A stretch of DNA of 64,000 nucleotides from Leptospira tipperaryensis (GCF_001729245.1 NZ_CP015217.1:3814001-3878000), one strand, 5' to 3'; positions 40,721 to 64,000 are shown, counted from the first letter of the stretch. The notes: generated from the sequence alone by a model not told the origin. Made by a program: numbers and translations.

Positions 40721-41195
40721 GGAGTAACTATAAAACTTTTAAGCTACAAGATCCAGAATGAAAACATAGATTCTACTTTGTTTTAAGAATTTTGATTTAT
40801 AGGTTATTCAAAATCTGAAAGAAGAAACTGATTAGAACGCTCAGCCTGCCGTAATCAGAACGCAGGAGTTCCTACAGATTACGTCCCTTAGGCGACTAAT
40901 TTTCTTTTTTGGAGTTCCTACATTCTAAAGTTTTTGGAAAAGCTCTTATCCTTTTTAGTAAATTCATGTTCAAAGGCATAAATTCCGGGAATTAATTTTC
41001 ATAGATTCAGTGTAAATCTTGATTTTTTTAAATTCGGAAAGGTCGAGAGCTTAAATACTGTAAAACAGATTTTGAAAGCGAAGCTGATTCGTATCTGTAA
41101 ATTGAAAATTTATACAGGAATCGGAAGTGAATGTTCCAATTACGGATTTGAAGTTTAGGAAAGACTCAAACTTGAGCACGGAGAATATAAAATTC
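40721..41195. repeat. 475-bp gap with repeat B copies and a shared element
   Basis: No gene is visible. Inverted copies of repeat B lie at 40864-40876 (AGGAGTTCCTACA) and 40911-40922 (GGAGTTCCTACA). An element at 40966-41010 (TGTTCAAAGGCATAAATT and onward) resembles 52031-52080. The gap separates the kinase gene from convergent mtaB. Confidence 0.6.
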
Positions 41196-42489
<1,294 letters not shown>

Positions 42490-42509
<20 letters not shown>

Positions 42510-43287
42510 TGAGTTTTGCTTCGATTCTTCTGAGATTACCTTTGAAGTGAGAATTTTCGGGTTCAATCTTCAAAGCGGATTCGATTTGTTCTTTCGCGGA
42601 ATTGAGATAATTCTTTGCATTCGAAAACTTTCCCTTTTTGTTTTCTTGGTTGGACGCCTTTTCATAAACCAGAGCCAAGTTGTTCAGAACGTTTGCGTTA
42701 TTGGGAACCAAAGAATTTGCCCATTTCAAACTTACTTCCGCTTTTTCTATACTTCCCAGATAATAATAGATCTGACCTTCCAAAACAAGAGGGCGATAAT
42801 CGTTGGAATCTTCAGCTTTTAGTTTTTCGGTAATACTCAGCGCGTCTTTTGCCTTTCCGTTATAGAGAAGAGCCGTTCCAAAAAGAAGTCGAACGTCTTT
42901 GTTGCGAGGATTGAGTTCATAGGCACGGGCGATGATATCAAGTCCGTCGTCTTCTCTTCCGTTGTTCAAAAGATATCTTGCAAAGTCTAGACTGACGGCG
43001 GGATCTCCCGGTTTAATAGAAAGCGCTTCGGACCAATGAGTGCCCGCGGATTTAGTTCTTCCTGCTGAAAAATGACAATGACCGGCGAGATAATGAGATT
43101 CGTAAGACCTTCCTCCCTTTTCATGAAGGGCGCGGATGATCTCCAGACATTTTTCGTAATTCTTACCTTCGAATTCTTTCAGAGCGGAAGAATATTCCTG
43201 GCTGGGCTGCGCGTATATTAAAGAAGAATGAAATACGGCAAGGGCGCTCAGAATGAGAAAGATAGAACGAAATTTTCGAATCAGCAT
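42490..43287 (-). CDS. Exported TPR protein
   Basis: The product has 265 residues from the ATG at 43287 (signal peptide [20 protein letters not shown] ending near IYAQ; GAGAG upstream). At least five TPRs span about 30-255 ([94 protein letters not shown]). It is probably periplasmic. It lies between a small membrane gene and mtaB in the same operon. Confidence 0.87.
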
Positions 43288-43307
43288 GTTGATACTCTCT
43301 TGAATCT

Positions 43308-43733
43308 TTAGGCGGTCATTCTCATCGACTTTGCATTGATACAATCAATGAGAGAATGAAACGGTTCTACGGGATCAATATAAACGATGATACTAGGATA
43401 CTTCTGCATTAGAAAATGCTCGATCTGTTCTTCGGAAAGAACGACTTGGTCTTCCATTTCGAGAACCGGGAGACCGTCCGTATTTCGATAGATTGAGTAT
43501 TCTTCCTGACCGAGGAAATCGGTCAAAAGCATATAACCCGAGCCGTAGTAAACTCCGCCCTGAAAGTAATACTTGTAGAAGACCCGTACCTCGGGAAGAA
43601 ATAAATCGGGGTGAAAAACGCAGAGAGAGATTTTCTCAATCCCTGCAATGGTTCTGATTTTCCTCAGATGGAACCAAATCCTCCGAATCAGAAGATAGGA
43701 AACCAGAATCAATACAGGGATGAGAATCGGCAT
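43308..43733 (-). CDS. Small single-helix membrane protein
   Basis: This 141-residue protein has a membrane helix at residues 2-20 ([20 protein letters not shown]) and a cytoplasmic or periplasmic domain with [21 protein letters not shown] and [14 protein letters not shown]. No family was recognised. It starts 3 bp after the clpC stop, so it is certainly co-transcribed with clpC. Confidence 0.7.
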   Translation of the reverse strand: MPILIPVLILVSYLLIRRIWFHLRKIRTIAGIEKISLCVFHPDLFLPEVRVFYKYYFQGGVYYGSGYMLLTDFLGQEEYSIYRNTDGLPVLEMEDQVVLSEEQIEHFLMQKYPSIIVYIDPVEPFHSLIDCINAKSMRMTA

Positions 43734-43736
43734 CCT

Positions 43737-46286
<2,550 letters not shown>

Positions 46287-46424
46287 AACAGCGCCTTTGT
46301 GTTTTATTTGTAATGATTAGACTGAATTCGCTTCCAATTTCCCACCCGAGAGTGAGGTTCTGCTTTTAATTTCAATATCGGAACGTTTTCAAAAAAGGAA
46401 CGGAAGTTAGAGTAAAATTCCGGG

Positions 46425-47231
<807 letters not shown>

Positions 47232-47450
47232 AACTTCTTTTCAAAGATATAACCAATCTTCTCGAATCCTTTCGAATCTTCTTTTTCAAAGTCGAAAGAT
47301 TTTGAAACGATAAGCGAAGTGGTTTTCTTTGAAGTTCAGTTTTACCGATTTAACTTGAGGACGGACTGAAATTCTCTTACAAGCCAATTTTTTCTTTCAT
47401 TTGTCGATCGGAACCAAGAACGAAAAATTCTCCATTTCCGATTTTGAAAT

Positions 47451-48128
47451 TCAGGAAATCGGCTGCAACTTTCCTCCGGCCATCGTATTTCTTCGATGAG
47501 CCAGAGCCGCGAGCTCCATATCGTGCGTAACGATCACCATGGAAAAACGGAATTCTTTCTGAAGTTCTAAAATCAAAGCCATTAGATTTCTTGAATTCTC
47601 ACGGTCCAAATTTCCAGTCGGCTCATCCGCAAGAACGAGTTTCTTTCCGGCGACAAGTGCTCTCGCAACGCCGACTCTTGCACTTTCTCCTCCGGACAAC
47701 TGAGAAGGAAAGTTATCGTGACGATCCTTTAAACCGACTCGATCCAACATCTCTATCGAAAGTTGTCTTGCCTTTCCAGGTTGAACTCCGTTGATCAAAA
47801 GAGGAATGCTAACGTTTTCGAGCGCGGTAAAGTCAGGAAGAAGAAGATGATGTTGAAAGATAAAAGAAACTTTCTCAGCTCTGAACTTCTCTTTTCCAAT
47901 TTCGGAAATTTGATCCAAGGAAACTCCGCAAACACTCACTTCTCCGGAATCGTAAGTGTCCATGGATCCGAGAATGTTGAGAAGAGTAGATTTCCCGATT
48001 CCCGATTTTCCTTCTACGGAAACGATCTCCCCTTCCTCGACGTCCAGATCCAGATGATCCAGAATCTTAAATTCCTTATCCAGAATATGATAATTTTTTA
48101 CTAAACTTCTTACTTGTATCAGACTCAC
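47451..48128 (-). CDS. lolD: Lipoprotein-release ABC transporter ATP-binding protein LolD
   Basis: The 225-residue ATPase of the MacB/LolD class has Walker A GKSGIGKS (40-47), a Q-loop in [18 protein letters not shown], signature LSGGE (144-148) and Walker B VLADEP (165-170). It energises transfer of lipoproteins out of the inner membrane. The GTG start has AAGGA 9 nt upstream, inside the end of the permease gene, which stops 1 bp earlier. The two form an operon. Confidence 0.9.
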   Translation of the reverse strand: MSLIQVRSLVKNYHILDKEFKILDHLDLDVEEGEIVSVEGKSGIGKSTLLNILGSMDTYDSGEVSVCGVSLDQISEIGKEKFRAEKVSFIFQHHLLLPDFTALENVSIPLLINGVQPGKARQLSIEMLDRVGLKDRHDNFPSQLSGGESARVGVARALVAGKKLVLADEPTGNLDRENSRNLMALILELQKEFRFSMVIVTHDMELAALAHRRNTMAGGKLQPIS

Positions 48129-48129
48129 G

Positions 48130-49503
48130 TTAGTCGTTCCTTATTGTGTCCACGGGATTGAGTCCGGCGGCCCATCTTGCTGGGAAATAACCCGCGATTC
48201 CGGAAAGAATCGTAGCGGCGGTCGTCACCATAAAGATAAATGAAATGTCTATATCGACCGGGATATGATCGAAGTAGTAGACGTCCTTCGGAACCAATTC
48301 TACGTTCGTCCACTCGGAATGATAAAAATAAAACCCGACCATATTGATGAGTTCGGAAAGCGCGTTTACGATCGTTTCCAAATTACTCGCGATAAAAATT
48401 CCGGAAACGCCGCCGACGATTGACGCCAAAATTCCTACAACCATCGCGTTTAACGTAAAGATAAGTAGAATGCCGGAAGAAGGCAATCCGAGAGCCTTTA
48501 AGACACCGATCGATTTTCTCTTAGCTCTCACTAAACTGTAAACGCTGGCGACCATTCCCAATGCCGCGAGAATGATAAATAAGAAAACTATAATAGAGAT
48601 GATCGTCTTTTCCAACTTCAGAGCAGTAAAAAAGTTTTCCTGTTCTTCCGCAATCGTTCTTACCCCGAAAGAAGCCGAGTAACCGATCTCATTTTCAAAT
48701 TCAGGATCTCTAAATTCTTTAAGAATTTCTCTTTTGCAATTTTGCAGATCGTCAAGAGATTTTACTTTGATCGCGATCTGATTCACCGAATCTTTTAAGC
48801 TAAAGAATCTCTGTGCTACCGGAAGAGAAAGAAAAACGTAATGTGTATCGTAGTTATAATAACCAGTCTTAAAGAATCCTACGGTACGAAAGGTTTTGAT
48901 CGAAACGTCCACACCCTTTCCAAGAGAAAATCTTCCGCCCGGAACGGCCATTGTAAGATTCGCCCCTAAATCAAAGTTATAAAGCCCGGCCATTTCCTTA
49001 CCGATCAACACTTGATTTTCCGAATTATAATTCATTATCTCTTCGCGGTTGTGATGAACAATCCTTGGAAAGTTCGGAAGACGATTTCCGATTAAATCTT
49101 GAATGTTCTCGACGGGAAGCGCGCGAACCATGATGGGAATAAACGAATTGCTGTTTTGAATCAGACCGTGGCTTGTGATACTTCCACCGATGGAAACGAT
49201 TCTATCTTTTAAGTAAGGATTCTTACTGATCCAAGCAACGACCTTTTCGTAATTCTTGATATCACCCGAATCAAAATTATTTTCTATGGTGATGTGAGGG
49301 CCACCTTGCCAAAGAGATTCTTTTACCTGTCTTTGAAATCCATTGAATATAGATAAGACTACGATCAACAGTGAAACACCCACCGCCATCACGATAAACG
49401 AAAGTCTAGACTTTAAAGATAGGAGACCTGCGACCCGGGACCCCCGTATATAGCGGGAGGTTACCAGAAATATCAGAGAACCCCGGAACAAATTTGACTT
49501 CAT
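48130..49503 (-). CDS. lolC: Lipoprotein-release ABC transporter permease (LolC/LolE type)
   Basis: The 457-residue FtsX-family permease has one membrane helix after an N-terminal [18 protein letters not shown] segment ([22 protein letters not shown]), a large periplasmic domain, and three C-terminal helices (about 290-450). A conserved coupling segment is [14 protein letters not shown]. The start ATG at 49503 is used; the preceding TTG adds one residue. Only one permease gene is present, so it could act as a homodimer or LolCE hybrid. The upstream region holds two palindromes. Confidence 0.85.
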   Translation of the reverse strand: MKSNLFRGSLIFLVTSRYIRGSRVAGLLSLKSRLSFIVMAVGVSLLIVVLSIFNGFQRQVKESLWQGGPHITIENNFDSGDIKNYEKVVAWISKNPYLKDRIVSIGGSITSHGLIQNSNSFIPIMVRALPVENIQDLIGNRLPNFPRIVHHNREEIMNYNSENQVLIGKEMAGLYNFDLGANLTMAVPGGRFSLGKGVDVSIKTFRTVGFFKTGYYNYDTHYVFLSLPVAQRFFSLKDSVNQIAIKVKSLDDLQNCKREILKEFRDPEFENEIGYSASFGVRTIAEEQENFFTALKLEKTIISIIVFLFIILAALGMVASVYSLVRAKRKSIGVLKALGLPSSGILLIFTLNAMVVGILASIVGGVSGIFIASNLETIVNALSELINMVGFYFYHSEWTNVELVPKDVYYFDHIPVDIDISFIFMVTTAATILSGIAGYFPARWAAGLNPVDTIRND

Positions 49504-49522
49504 CAAAAAACTCTTAAATTTA

Positions 49523-49595
<73 letters not shown>

Positions 49596-49627
49596 TCCAA
49601 AACGGAGCCTTCTTAAGTTAAAAATAC

Positions 49628-50665
49628 ATGAGCTCCAATCAGGTCTATTCGTTTCAATTCATCTCTCGTGACACCGCTTCTTCCATACACATTCTCTTTA
49701 CAAGCGTTATCGATATTCAGAACGCAAAGATCGATAAATTGGAAGTAGTCGCAGTAGGCCAGTCAGATAACATCGCTTCCATACAACTTTCAGTTTCCAC
49801 TCATAAAGACGTTGTAAATCTCTGTCAAAAGTTAAAGTACGAAGGGAAACAACTTAAGAATCTTACAAACAAATTGAGCGAGCTTTTTCAAACCAATGGG
49901 AAATCGGATGATTTCATGGAACAGCTCATGCACTATTTCAAAAGTAAGGACAACGAAAAAATTTCCTACATTCTAAATCAGATCATCAATCAAGCGGCGG
50001 GAAATTCTAAACCTGATATTCAAATTTTTTATATGATTGTAGATCGAGCGCGACTAGAGGAAGAGAACAATCCGAGCAGCGCCTCCGAAGAAACTTCTTC
50101 CGATGCTTCCACAACTGTGGACGAAGATTTTCCTTCTTTAGAATCCTCTTCTTCGTCGCCTACTTTAGAATTTGGAAAACCGTCTGAATCGGTAGAACAA
50201 TATATCCCTTCCGGTGCAAGAGTGATTCCGATGAAATTTGTTCTTTCTCCTGTTTCCGGAGTTCAGATCAACTCGCTAAAATCCGGCGACAAAGTTATGA
50301 TACAACTTTTAAAAGCGGATACTTCTTCTCAGGGCATTATCGAATCGATGAAATTAGAAACTCCCGAAGGACAGATTCGTCCCGTGCCGGGAACCGTTGT
50401 TACTTCCAAAAACAACGGAGTAGAAAACGAAACCGTGGTTCAGATCGGCGCCGATATATTTGGAAAAATCTATGAAGAAGAAAACTCAATCAAAGTAAAA
50501 CCATACACAGGAGAAAAAACGATTCCAACAACGGGAAAACAGTCTTCTAAGACAACGTCCCAGAGTTCTCAAACGACCGAAGATTCCGGATTGTTGATAA
50601 CGATCCTTGTTGCACTCGGCGTTTTAGGAATTGCGATGACCGCAATTTTTGTATTCCTCCTCTAA
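49628..50665 (+). CDS. Tail-anchored hypothetical protein
   Basis: The protein has 345 residues. The N-terminal 140 are an ordered domain ([39 protein letters not shown]). They are followed by a serine/glutamate-rich linker (about 145-185) and a beta-rich domain with [29 protein letters not shown] threonine/serine linker then leads to a C-terminal membrane helix ([24 protein letters not shown]). No signal peptide is visible, so the body should be cytoplasmic. It forms a probable operon with the next membrane protein; no family recognised. Confidence 0.75.
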   Translation: MSSNQVYSFQFISRDTASSIHILFTSVIDIQNAKIDKLEVVAVGQSDNIASIQLSVSTHKDVVNLCQKLKYEGKQLKNLTNKLSELFQTNGKSDDFMEQLMHYFKSKDNEKISYILNQIINQAAGNSKPDIQIFYMIVDRARLEEENNPSSASEETSSDASTTVDEDFPSLESSSSSPTLEFGKPSESVEQYIPSGARVIPMKFVLSPVSGVQINSLKSGDKVMIQLLKADTSSQGIIESMKLETPEGQIRPVPGTVVTSKNNGVENETVVQIGADIFGKIYEEENSIKVKPYTGEKTIPTTGKQSSKTTSQSSQTTEDSGLLITILVALGVLGIAMTAIFVFLL

Positions 50666-50672
50666 TCAAATT

Positions 50673-51680
50673 ATGAAAACACCACTCGCAAAATTACTTC
50701 CTTTTATCATTTTATTATTCTGTCTGATTAATATTTCCTTCGAACCCGTCTTTTACGATCCGAGAGATATGGATTCCATGGAAGCGCTCTTGGAAGGCTC
50801 CGGAAGAGAACTCGCTCCTCAGTGGGGAATCGAAAGAGGATTGATATCCAAGATTATTCTGACTTCCAAAGTCATGGAAGAATTGAACGAAAAGGCGATT
50901 CCCGCCGACGCACAGTTAGACGCCACCGTAGATCGATTGAATAGAATTCTTCTCGGTCATAAGATCATGCTCTTTATTTACGGATTTCTAATATTCCTTT
51001 CCGTAACTTCCTTTTTGAGTCTTTACTATCGGGCCTGGTTTTATACTTTTTTAAACCGAAGCCTTTATTTGATTTCGATTCTTCCGGTATTGATGTCTCT
51101 TCAACACCCGATAAGAAGCGTTTCTCAGACTCCGATCATAGGAACCATTTCTTCCCTAAGCTTGTTCACTTTAACCGGATTCCTCGTTTACATGTGTTTT
51201 GCGATTCCCAAAGTTTACGGGAAAAAAATCGCCGATCGTTTTGGCGTTTTGGAAACGGCTCAGAATGGAGAAGAAGGAGAATTTCAATCGAATTCAAATT
51301 CTAAAATTTCTTGGATTCCGATTCTATTCCATTTCGTTATTATCATGGTGGCGGGAATCATCCTGGGAAATCTCGTCTACATTCCGATTTTTCTTCTTCA
51401 AAAACACTATTCTTTCGAATTCGGAATCTTATTACTCGTACTTATCTTTTTCCTTATGCTGTTTTATATTCGTAACTATTTTAGAATGGGAAAGAGCGAC
51501 GAACTGACCTCTGCGGGAAACATTACGCTTTCTATCAGTTATCTTCAGTTTAGAATCATCCGCAATACGATCTTTATCAGCTTTTCGATTTTAGGAATCA
51601 TTCTGTTTGTCGTGCTTCTTTTTACGGTCCTTTCCATGAACACTTGGATTTTGGATTTTACTTCCGGAAAAGCCGTTTAA
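50673..51680 (+). CDS. Polytopic membrane protein of unknown function
   Basis: From the ATG at 50673 the product has 335 residues, with about seven membrane helices: one at the N-terminus, three between about 90 and 180, and three near the C-terminus. A first extracytoplasmic loop (about 25-90) separates the first two. The gene begins 7 bp after the stop of the tail-anchored protein gene and ends at a hairpin terminator. The two proteins probably act as a membrane pair. Confidence 0.75.
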   Translation: MKTPLAKLLPFIILLFCLINISFEPVFYDPRDMDSMEALLEGSGRELAPQWGIERGLISKIILTSKVMEELNEKAIPADAQLDATVDRLNRILLGHKIMLFIYGFLIFLSVTSFLSLYYRAWFYTFLNRSLYLISILPVLMSLQHPIRSVSQTPIIGTISSLSLFTLTGFLVYMCFAIPKVYGKKIADRFGVLETAQNGEEGEFQSNSNSKISWIPILFHFVIIMVAGIILGNLVYIPIFLLQKHYSFEFGILLLVLIFFLMLFYIRNYFRMGKSDELTSAGNITLSISYLQFRIIRNTIFISFSILGIILFVVLLFTVLSMNTWILDFTSGKAV

Positions 51681-51696
51681 GGACAAGTGCCTCTTT

Positions 51697-51730
51697 AATA
51701 GGTTAGAATTTTAGAATATTCTAACCTATT
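51697..51730. terminator. AT-rich perfect hairpin after the membrane protein gene
   Basis: The 13-bp stem AATAGGTTAGAAT (51697-51709)/ATTCTAACCTATT (51718-51730) has an 8-nt loop and is followed by AAATTTT. It starts 16 bp after the stop and is near symmetrical. Confidence 0.75.
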
Positions 51731-52146
51731 AAATTTTCTGTTCGAACTTCCATTTCGTTCAATACGTTTTTGTCTGCCAAAACCTGAACCTTGCGGCTCG
51801 ACAAATTCTACCGTAATTTTACTGAGAACGGACTTAATTCCGTTTTCAAGTCTTCTACGATTGTATTTCATCTGTAGGAACTATTACAAATTACTGAAAT
51901 GAAAGAATGATTTTTGTTTCAAAAATTCTTCAGTTCGAATTTTTCCGAGTTTGAGTAAAGAAGCTTCCACGAATACAAACTTCTTTAACCAATTCCTCTC
52001 GTTCTCTCATTTTCATTTTAGAATCAAGATTTGTTCAAAGGTATAAATTTCGGAAGAATTACCTTTGATTTATAGAATTGGATTGTCTGTTTGTAAACAA
52101 TCGAGACCGCGAAGAAAGCATTAAATCCCAGTTTTGACCGACAATT
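51731..52146. repeat. Gap of about 415 bp with fragments of repeat families
   Basis: No gene was seen. AACGGA-cttaat-TCCGTT (51827-51844) followed by TTCAAG resembles repeat A. TGTAGGAACT (51873-51882) matches repeat B. The stretch 52031-52080 (TTGTTCAAAGGTATAAATT and onward) resembles 40966-41010. Confidence 0.5.
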
Positions 52147-52371
52147 TTACGTTTGTCGGAAATACAAATTCATCAGAAGTATGCTCAGAAGATGAAGGAT
52201 AGAGCAAAGAAGATAAAATTTCAAACTTAGACTTTCTCGATAGGCTTGAAAAAGACCGATATGAACGACTGAAAATGTGGAAAGAAGAATCCAGAGATTG
52301 GAAATTGTAAGAGAAAAGTAAACGCTTAGATAGACTACGAAAAGAAATAAAATTCCAAGAGTAAACTTCAC
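52147..52371 (-). CDS. Small two-helix membrane protein
   Basis: The 74-residue protein has two or three hydrophobic helices (FTLGILFLFVVYLSVYFSLT, LWILLSTFSVVHIGLF, FYLLCSILHLLSILLMNLYF). It starts 4 bp after the stop of the MORN-type lipoprotein gene, so it is co-transcribed with it. No family was recognised. Confidence 0.6.
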   Translation of the reverse strand: MKFTLGILFLFVVYLSVYFSLTISNLWILLSTFSVVHIGLFQAYRESLSLKFYLLCSILHLLSILLMNLYFRQT

Positions 52372-52375
52372 GAAT

Positions 52376-53128
52376 TTACTTTTTAGAAGAAGCTAATGTC
52401 TCGCAGATCGTCTGAGAACCTTTTTGCATCTCGCAATTTTTTATTCCATCAGGAAGGTAAGTAGTTCTGGAAATAAAGCCGCCATTCTCGTCAAAAACTT
52501 CGATCGCTTCCGTTTTATGAGTAGGATAGTAATAGAACCAAGTTCGAATTTTTCTTCCATTCTTATAATAGCCGGTGTATTCCAATTCTCCGTCGGGATA
52601 AAATTTTTGCCAAAGGTTGTTTCGATAACCGTCCGAATAACTTCCCTTTAACTCCACCTGACCGTTTACATAAAATCTTTCGTAGGAACCTTCTTCGTTT
52701 CCTTCGTCTCCACTCATCAACACTTCGGATTTTCTATTTCCTTTTCCGAAGTTCTGTCGAATGTAAAGATTTCCGCTGTCAAAATTCCAAATCCATTCCC
52801 CACGACGAACCGCATTCTCAAATCGGCCGGTGGACAACAAACGATCGTCGTATTTAGAATAGAATTTACAGATACCGTTGTCTAAACCCAACTCATTGAT
52901 TTCACAGTCTTGATAAATCTTTCCGTTGTCGTAATAGATTCTTCTTCTTCCGGGTTCTGTGAAAACGTAGGCGTTGAATTGTTTTTCAAACTTTGCGCCC
53001 GCGGGAATGTTTGCCGGAATCGGTTCTTTGGCGCAGTTTTCCAAAGCAAAAAATAAAGAGCAAAATACGAACGTCTTCAAAACAAAAGAAGACATTTTGT
53101 TTAAAAAGGATTTAGATTTAAAGTTCAT
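52376..53128 (-). CDS. Lipoprotein with MORN/YwqK-type repeats
   Basis: The 250-residue protein has a signal peptide ending in FFALENC, so it is a likely lipoprotein. The mature part is a series of MORN-like repeats ([94 protein letters not shown]). This resembles the YwqK family, whose members include putative antitoxins, but the lipid anchor argues for an envelope role here. An internal ATG at 53095 could be the true start. Confidence 0.8.
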   Translation of the reverse strand: MNFKSKSFLNKMSSFVLKTFVFCSLFFALENCAKEPIPANIPAGAKFEKQFNAYVFTEPGRRRIYYDNGKIYQDCEINELGLDNGICKFYSKYDDRLLSTGRFENAVRRGEWIWNFDSGNLYIRQNFGKGNRKSEVLMSGDEGNEEGSYERFYVNGQVELKGSYSDGYRNNLWQKFYPDGELEYTGYYKNGRKIRTWFYYYPTHKTEAIEVFDENGGFISRTTYLPDGIKNCEMQKGSQTICETLASSKK

Positions 53129-53163
53129 TCAATTTATATTATATAAGAAGACGTTTGAAAAAC

Positions 53164-54716
<1,553 letters not shown>

Positions 54717-54804
54717 CCGAGACTACATTTAGAGATCGTCTTCCAAGGATTAGGGATAGAATCCCCGATCGGTTTGGGATGACAATCCGGAAAAGGAGAT
54801 ACAG

Positions 54805-56265
<1,461 letters not shown>

Positions 56266-56295
56266 GAATCTTTCGCGTTTTCCAATTCCGATACA

Positions 56296-56337
56296 ATTCT
56301 ACTTGAAATAGGCTCCAAAGCCGAATTCAAGTAGAAT
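56296..56337. repeat. Long hairpin between gatB and the next gene
   Basis: A 12-bp perfect stem ATTCTACTTGAA (56296-56307)/TTCAAGTAGAAT (56326-56337) encloses a second small stem GGCT/AGCC. It lies 30 bp after gatB. No T run follows, so it may be an mRNA processing or protection signal, or a mobile palindrome, instead of a terminator. Confidence 0.6.
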
Positions 56338-56348
56338 ATCGAGAAGCG

Positions 56349-56885
56349 GTGTTCCACCGAATTCTTCCCTCGGACAATTTCTTAGAAAGAATCGCTTCCA
56401 AACCAAAAATGATAACTTCGAAAGAATACGAATGGATTCGTGAATTTTACGGTGGGAAGGCCGCCGTTAGATCCAAGGTTCCATTGATACAACATATTGA
56501 CGAAGGACTAAAAATTCTTTCCGAAATCGGAGCGAGCGAGTTTGCAAAGAGAGCCTTTTGTCTTCATCCAATCTTTCAATCCGACTCGGATTTAGAGGCG
56601 AATTTCCGGAGGGCAAAAGACGTGGATGGTTACGTGATGATGCTCGTTATGGAATATCGAAAAACGGCGAACTCATATCTTTCCAAAAGAATCATTCAAT
56701 CCATTGAAGAAATTGAACTTTCTCCGATCCTGGAAGTAAATCAGATGCTCTATGCAGATAAAATTCAAAATCAGAAAGATTTTCAAATTCATCACGCGAA
56801 CTCCCACCCCCGATCCCAAGAATTAGAAACCTATTTTAAGAATTGGCTTCAACGATTAGAGCCGGTCATTTTTTCAAAATCGTAA
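56349..56885 (+). CDS. HD-like domain hypothetical protein
   Basis: The 178-residue protein includes VPLIQHIDEGLKILSEIGASEFAKRAFCLHPIFQSDSDLEANF (about 45-90). This resembles the start of an HD/Rel-type helical domain (H near the first helix and LHP for LHD), but the usual HD doublet is absent. The remainder is helical. It may be an inactive HD-fold protein. The start is the GTG at 56349 with GAGAAG upstream. It probably follows gatB in the same transcript. Confidence 0.65.
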   Translation: MFHRILPSDNFLERIASKPKMITSKEYEWIREFYGGKAAVRSKVPLIQHIDEGLKILSEIGASEFAKRAFCLHPIFQSDSDLEANFRRAKDVDGYVMMLVMEYRKTANSYLSKRIIQSIEEIELSPILEVNQMLYADKIQNQKDFQIHHANSHPRSQELETYFKNWLQRLEPVIFSKS

Positions 56886-56918
56886 AAGTATAAACACCGC
56901 CGACATACTACTCCATTT

Positions 56919-56970
56919 CGGACTTAAAGTCCGGAGCAAGCTTTTTTCAAAAAGATAAAATTTGTCGGAA
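56919..56970 (+). repeat. Dispersed repeat A, copy 2
   Basis: CGGACTT-A-AAGTCCG (56919-56933) is followed by GAGCAAGCTTTTTTCAAAAAG and then TTTGTCGGAA, the same order as copies 1 and 3. It sits at the left of the 620-bp gap 56886-57505. A frame without a start codon is open at 56991-57281 but does not look convincingly coding. Otherwise nothing was recognised in that gap. Confidence 0.75.
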
Positions 56971-57495
56971 GAATGAAAACACGGATTTAAGACAAGATCG
57001 CGAGCGAAGCGAAGATTTTTTTTCTGCTTAAAAGAATAGATTCAATTTTTATAATCTACTTCTTTCAATCCAAACCGGCGAGAACGGATAAAATTCTCGA
57101 ATCCATAAAAGCAATTTTTCTCAATTTGTCGTTTGAATCGGAAAATCCGTTTCGTACGGAACTTCAAATCCCAAAACGATCAAAGATCAAAACGACTATT
57201 TACACGCAGGGAAAAATTCTTCTTCCATTCTCTTTTCAAACAAAGCCGATGATCAAAACTAAGAAAGTAAAAACGAAGTAAATTCTTAGAAATCCAAAAA
57301 AGGGAAACAAAAATGCCCCCATTTTATGAAACGAAGAGAATCTTTTCAAAGACCCGTTTGACCGTCTGATTTTTCCCTAAAATCCGCGCTTCCATTTTCT
57401 ATGAAGACCTCGAAATTTCTTCTTAGCAAAAAGTTTCAGAATTCGGTCTAACTTATAAATTTCGGATGATTAGACTCTTGACGTCGCGTTCGCCG

Positions 57496-61036
<3,541 letters not shown>

Positions 61037-61075
61037 GAATTTTTTCTTTTTTTTCAAACTCTGTATTTCATCGTG

Positions 61076-61155
61076 ATTTTATCTCAAACGGACTTCAAGT
61101 CCGGAATCAAGCTTTTTTCAATAAGGTTTTTGTCGGAACAAATGAATTCCGACAA
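61076..61155 (+). repeat. Dispersed repeat A, copy 3, extended
   Basis: It begins ATTTTATCTC and contains CGGACTT-C-AAGTCCG (61089-61103), TTTTTTCAA and TTGTCGGAA (61130-61138). TTGTCGGAA pairs with TTCCGACAA (61147-61155). It matches copy 1 at 1900-1968 almost throughout. It lies between dnaE and the convergent M23 peptidase gene. Confidence 0.8.
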
Positions 61156-61250
61156 GGGTCGGCTTTACAAAAAAAACTTTTTCCTTCTTCTCGAAACCCA
61201 CCTAACAATCATTAGCTGGCACTCTTTCGAAAATTCTTAGAAGTTAGAAT

Positions 61251-62150
<900 letters not shown>

Positions 62151-62185
62151 TCGGACTTAAACCTAGTGCAAGTAACTCATACAAA

Positions 62186-63091
62186 ATGAATTTGTCAAAA
62201 GATAAAACCCTAGACCTCGTCACCCGTTGTGGAGAAGGAGATGAAGAGGCGCTCAAGCAGTTTTTCGAAATCTATTCGGAAGATATTTACAATTTTCCGA
62301 TGAAGATCTTTCATCTGAGCGAGGACGACGCGGGAGACTTTTTCATCTATGCCTTCGAAAGACTAAAAACCGGCTCCAGATTCGGAAGCTTCCGTGGAAA
62401 ATCCAGTTTTCGAACCTGGTTTTATTCCGTTTTACGGAATATGCTCATCGATTGGCAAAGAACCAAACGAGAACTGAAAGTTACCAACCTCGGGAAAATC
62501 AGCAAAGAAGGGAAAGAATACGCCACCATCGAAGACGAACCGGATACTCGTCCCGAATTGCACGAAGAGGCAGTTGAAATCTCGGATCGATTCAACCAAG
62601 CTCTGGAAGAAATCGGCGTCGATAAAAGGGTCATTTTTAAACTTTCTTATATCTATTACCTGAATCTCAACGAAGACGAAATTCAATATCTCATAGATAA
62701 AACCGGACTGACGGCTCAGTCCCTCAAAGACAAAATTCTCGATCTCAGATCGGATCTTTCCAATCGGGAAGAGGAGAACATTCGGATGGAGGACAAAATT
62801 ACGTCCCTTTATTTGAATATTCTCGATCTCAAAGAAAAACAGCAGAATACTGCGAAGATTGCCCCCATTCTACCAATGGAAGTGGATAAGACTTCGCACG
62901 CATTGAAAAAGAAATACGAACAGCGTAAAAAGCTTCTGGATAAGAAGAAAAAGGGACATTTCCTCGCAAGAACCCCTTACAGAGAGGTTGCCGATTTGAT
63001 TGGAATTTCGGAAGGAAACGTAAGTGTCACTCTTTTACGTTTAATTGAAAAAATTCAGAAAAAGCTAGATTTTAGTGATTTGGATTTTTAA
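62186..63091 (+). CDS. Sigma-70-family (ECF-like) sigma factor with a long central insert
   Basis: The protein has 301 residues. Region 2 is clear ([59 protein letters not shown]). Region 4 is at the end ([33 protein letters not shown]). Between them lie about 150 residues, against about 30-60 in most ECF factors, containing charged helices. The adjacent downstream gene may encode a regulator. It is divergent from the M23 peptidase gene, with a 35-bp gap. Confidence 0.88.
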   Translation: MNLSKDKTLDLVTRCGEGDEEALKQFFEIYSEDIYNFPMKIFHLSEDDAGDFFIYAFERLKTGSRFGSFRGKSSFRTWFYSVLRNMLIDWQRTKRELKVTNLGKISKEGKEYATIEDEPDTRPELHEEAVEISDRFNQALEEIGVDKRVIFKLSYIYYLNLNEDEIQYLIDKTGLTAQSLKDKILDLRSDLSNREEENIRMEDKITSLYLNILDLKEKQQNTAKIAPILPMEVDKTSHALKKKYEQRKKLLDKKKKGHFLARTPYREVADLIGISEGNVSVTLLRLIEKIQKKLDFSDLDF

Positions 63092-63123
63092 AAAATTCCG
63101 TCTTTTTAAGCTATTGGAGAACC

Positions 63124-63855
<732 letters not shown>

Positions 63856-63901
63856 AATTTTAAAAAGAAACTCCCGAATACAACCTCCACTGCAAGGATT
63901 C

Positions 63902-63930
63902 AAAACCTCGCGGTGAAGGTTTTTGTTTTT
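63902..63930 (+). terminator. Rho-independent terminator of the sigma factor operon
   Basis: The stem AAAACCT (63902-63908)/AGGTTTT (63917-63923) with an 8-nt loop is followed by a T-rich run. Confidence 0.8.
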
Positions 63931-64000
63931 TATTTCATTCTAAAAAAAGAATTTCTGGAAAAATCGCTCCATTGTTATAATCTGATCTTGGATTCACATT

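Noticed and set aside
57001..57030. GCGAGCGAAGCGA stretch as another repeat C copy
   Set aside because: Only a few bases match and the 7-bp stem with 12-nt loop is missing.
56991..57281. Open frame of about 96 codons without a start in the gap before dnaE
   Set aside because: No start codon near its beginning, and the translated sequence is lysine/phenylalanine-rich without any recognisable pattern.
57313..57369. 18-codon frame with AAGGGA upstream before dnaE
   Set aside because: Too short, no attenuator structure seen, and no reason for a leader peptide before dnaE.

Overview
The window looks like chromosomal DNA of a pathogenic-clade Leptospira. Support comes from the gene set: a P83/100-family spirochaete protein, flgB-flgC-fliE, many TPR, FnIII and lipoprotein genes with signal peptides, and short operons packed on both strands. 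TTG and GTG starts are frequent, base composition is moderately AT-rich, and several families of short palindromic repeats sit between genes. The species is not determined. No rRNA, tRNA, CRISPR array, complete insertion sequence or prophage was seen.

Layout. 0-8 kb: a DNA-repair neighbourhood with family-4 uracil-DNA glycosylase, a ligase-associated MBL exonuclease and a ligase-associated ATP-dependent DNA ligase homologue whose catalytic residues are lost. An ankyrin gene and a penicillin-acylase-type hydrolase lie between the last two. 8-11.2 kb: queD-queC (7-deazaguanine synthesis) and pntA2-pntB (transhydrogenase). 11.2-20.5 kb: accessory-looking genes (secreted hydrolase, WGR protein, unknowns), a 144-bp tandem repeat, a TPR/lipoprotein pair, an STAS regulator and the flgBC-fliE operon. 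20.5-24.6 kb: P83/100-like protein, serC with a coupled secreted protein, and rpiB. 24.6-34.3 kb: LamG/FnIII protein; a tightly coupled five-gene operon of two membrane sensor-like proteins, a TPR protein and a ribbon-helix-helix/PIN-like pair; an alkaline-phosphatase-superfamily enzyme; and a TPR plus FnIII pair. 34.5-40.7 kb: methyltransferase, small lipoprotein, SPFH protein, a sugar transferase fused to a ferritin-like domain, and a divergent response regulator/sensor kinase pair. 41.2-49.5 kb: mtaB, TPR and membrane genes downstream of clpC, an McsA/McsB-like fusion, and the lolD-lolC exporter genes. 49.6-64 kb: a membrane protein pair, a MORN-type lipoprotein, parA with a partner, gatB, an HD-like protein, dnaE, an M23 peptidase and a sigma factor with its downstream partner.

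Most notable points. (1) The ligase homologue keeps its overall fold but has lost the nucleophilic lysine and other adenylation residues, and it carries an in-frame copy of a palindromic repeat that also occurs about 0.4 kb downstream. (2) A sugar-phosphate transferase is fused to a diiron ferritin-like domain, opposite a two-component pair whose promoter predicts an almost leaderless mRNA. (3) A toxin-antitoxin-like RHH/PIN pair, with the first PIN aspartate replaced, is the coupled tail of a membrane-sensor operon. (4) An McsA-McsB-like fusion lies just upstream of clpC. (5) Several dispersed repeat families supply stop codons, and perhaps start regions, for neighbouring genes.
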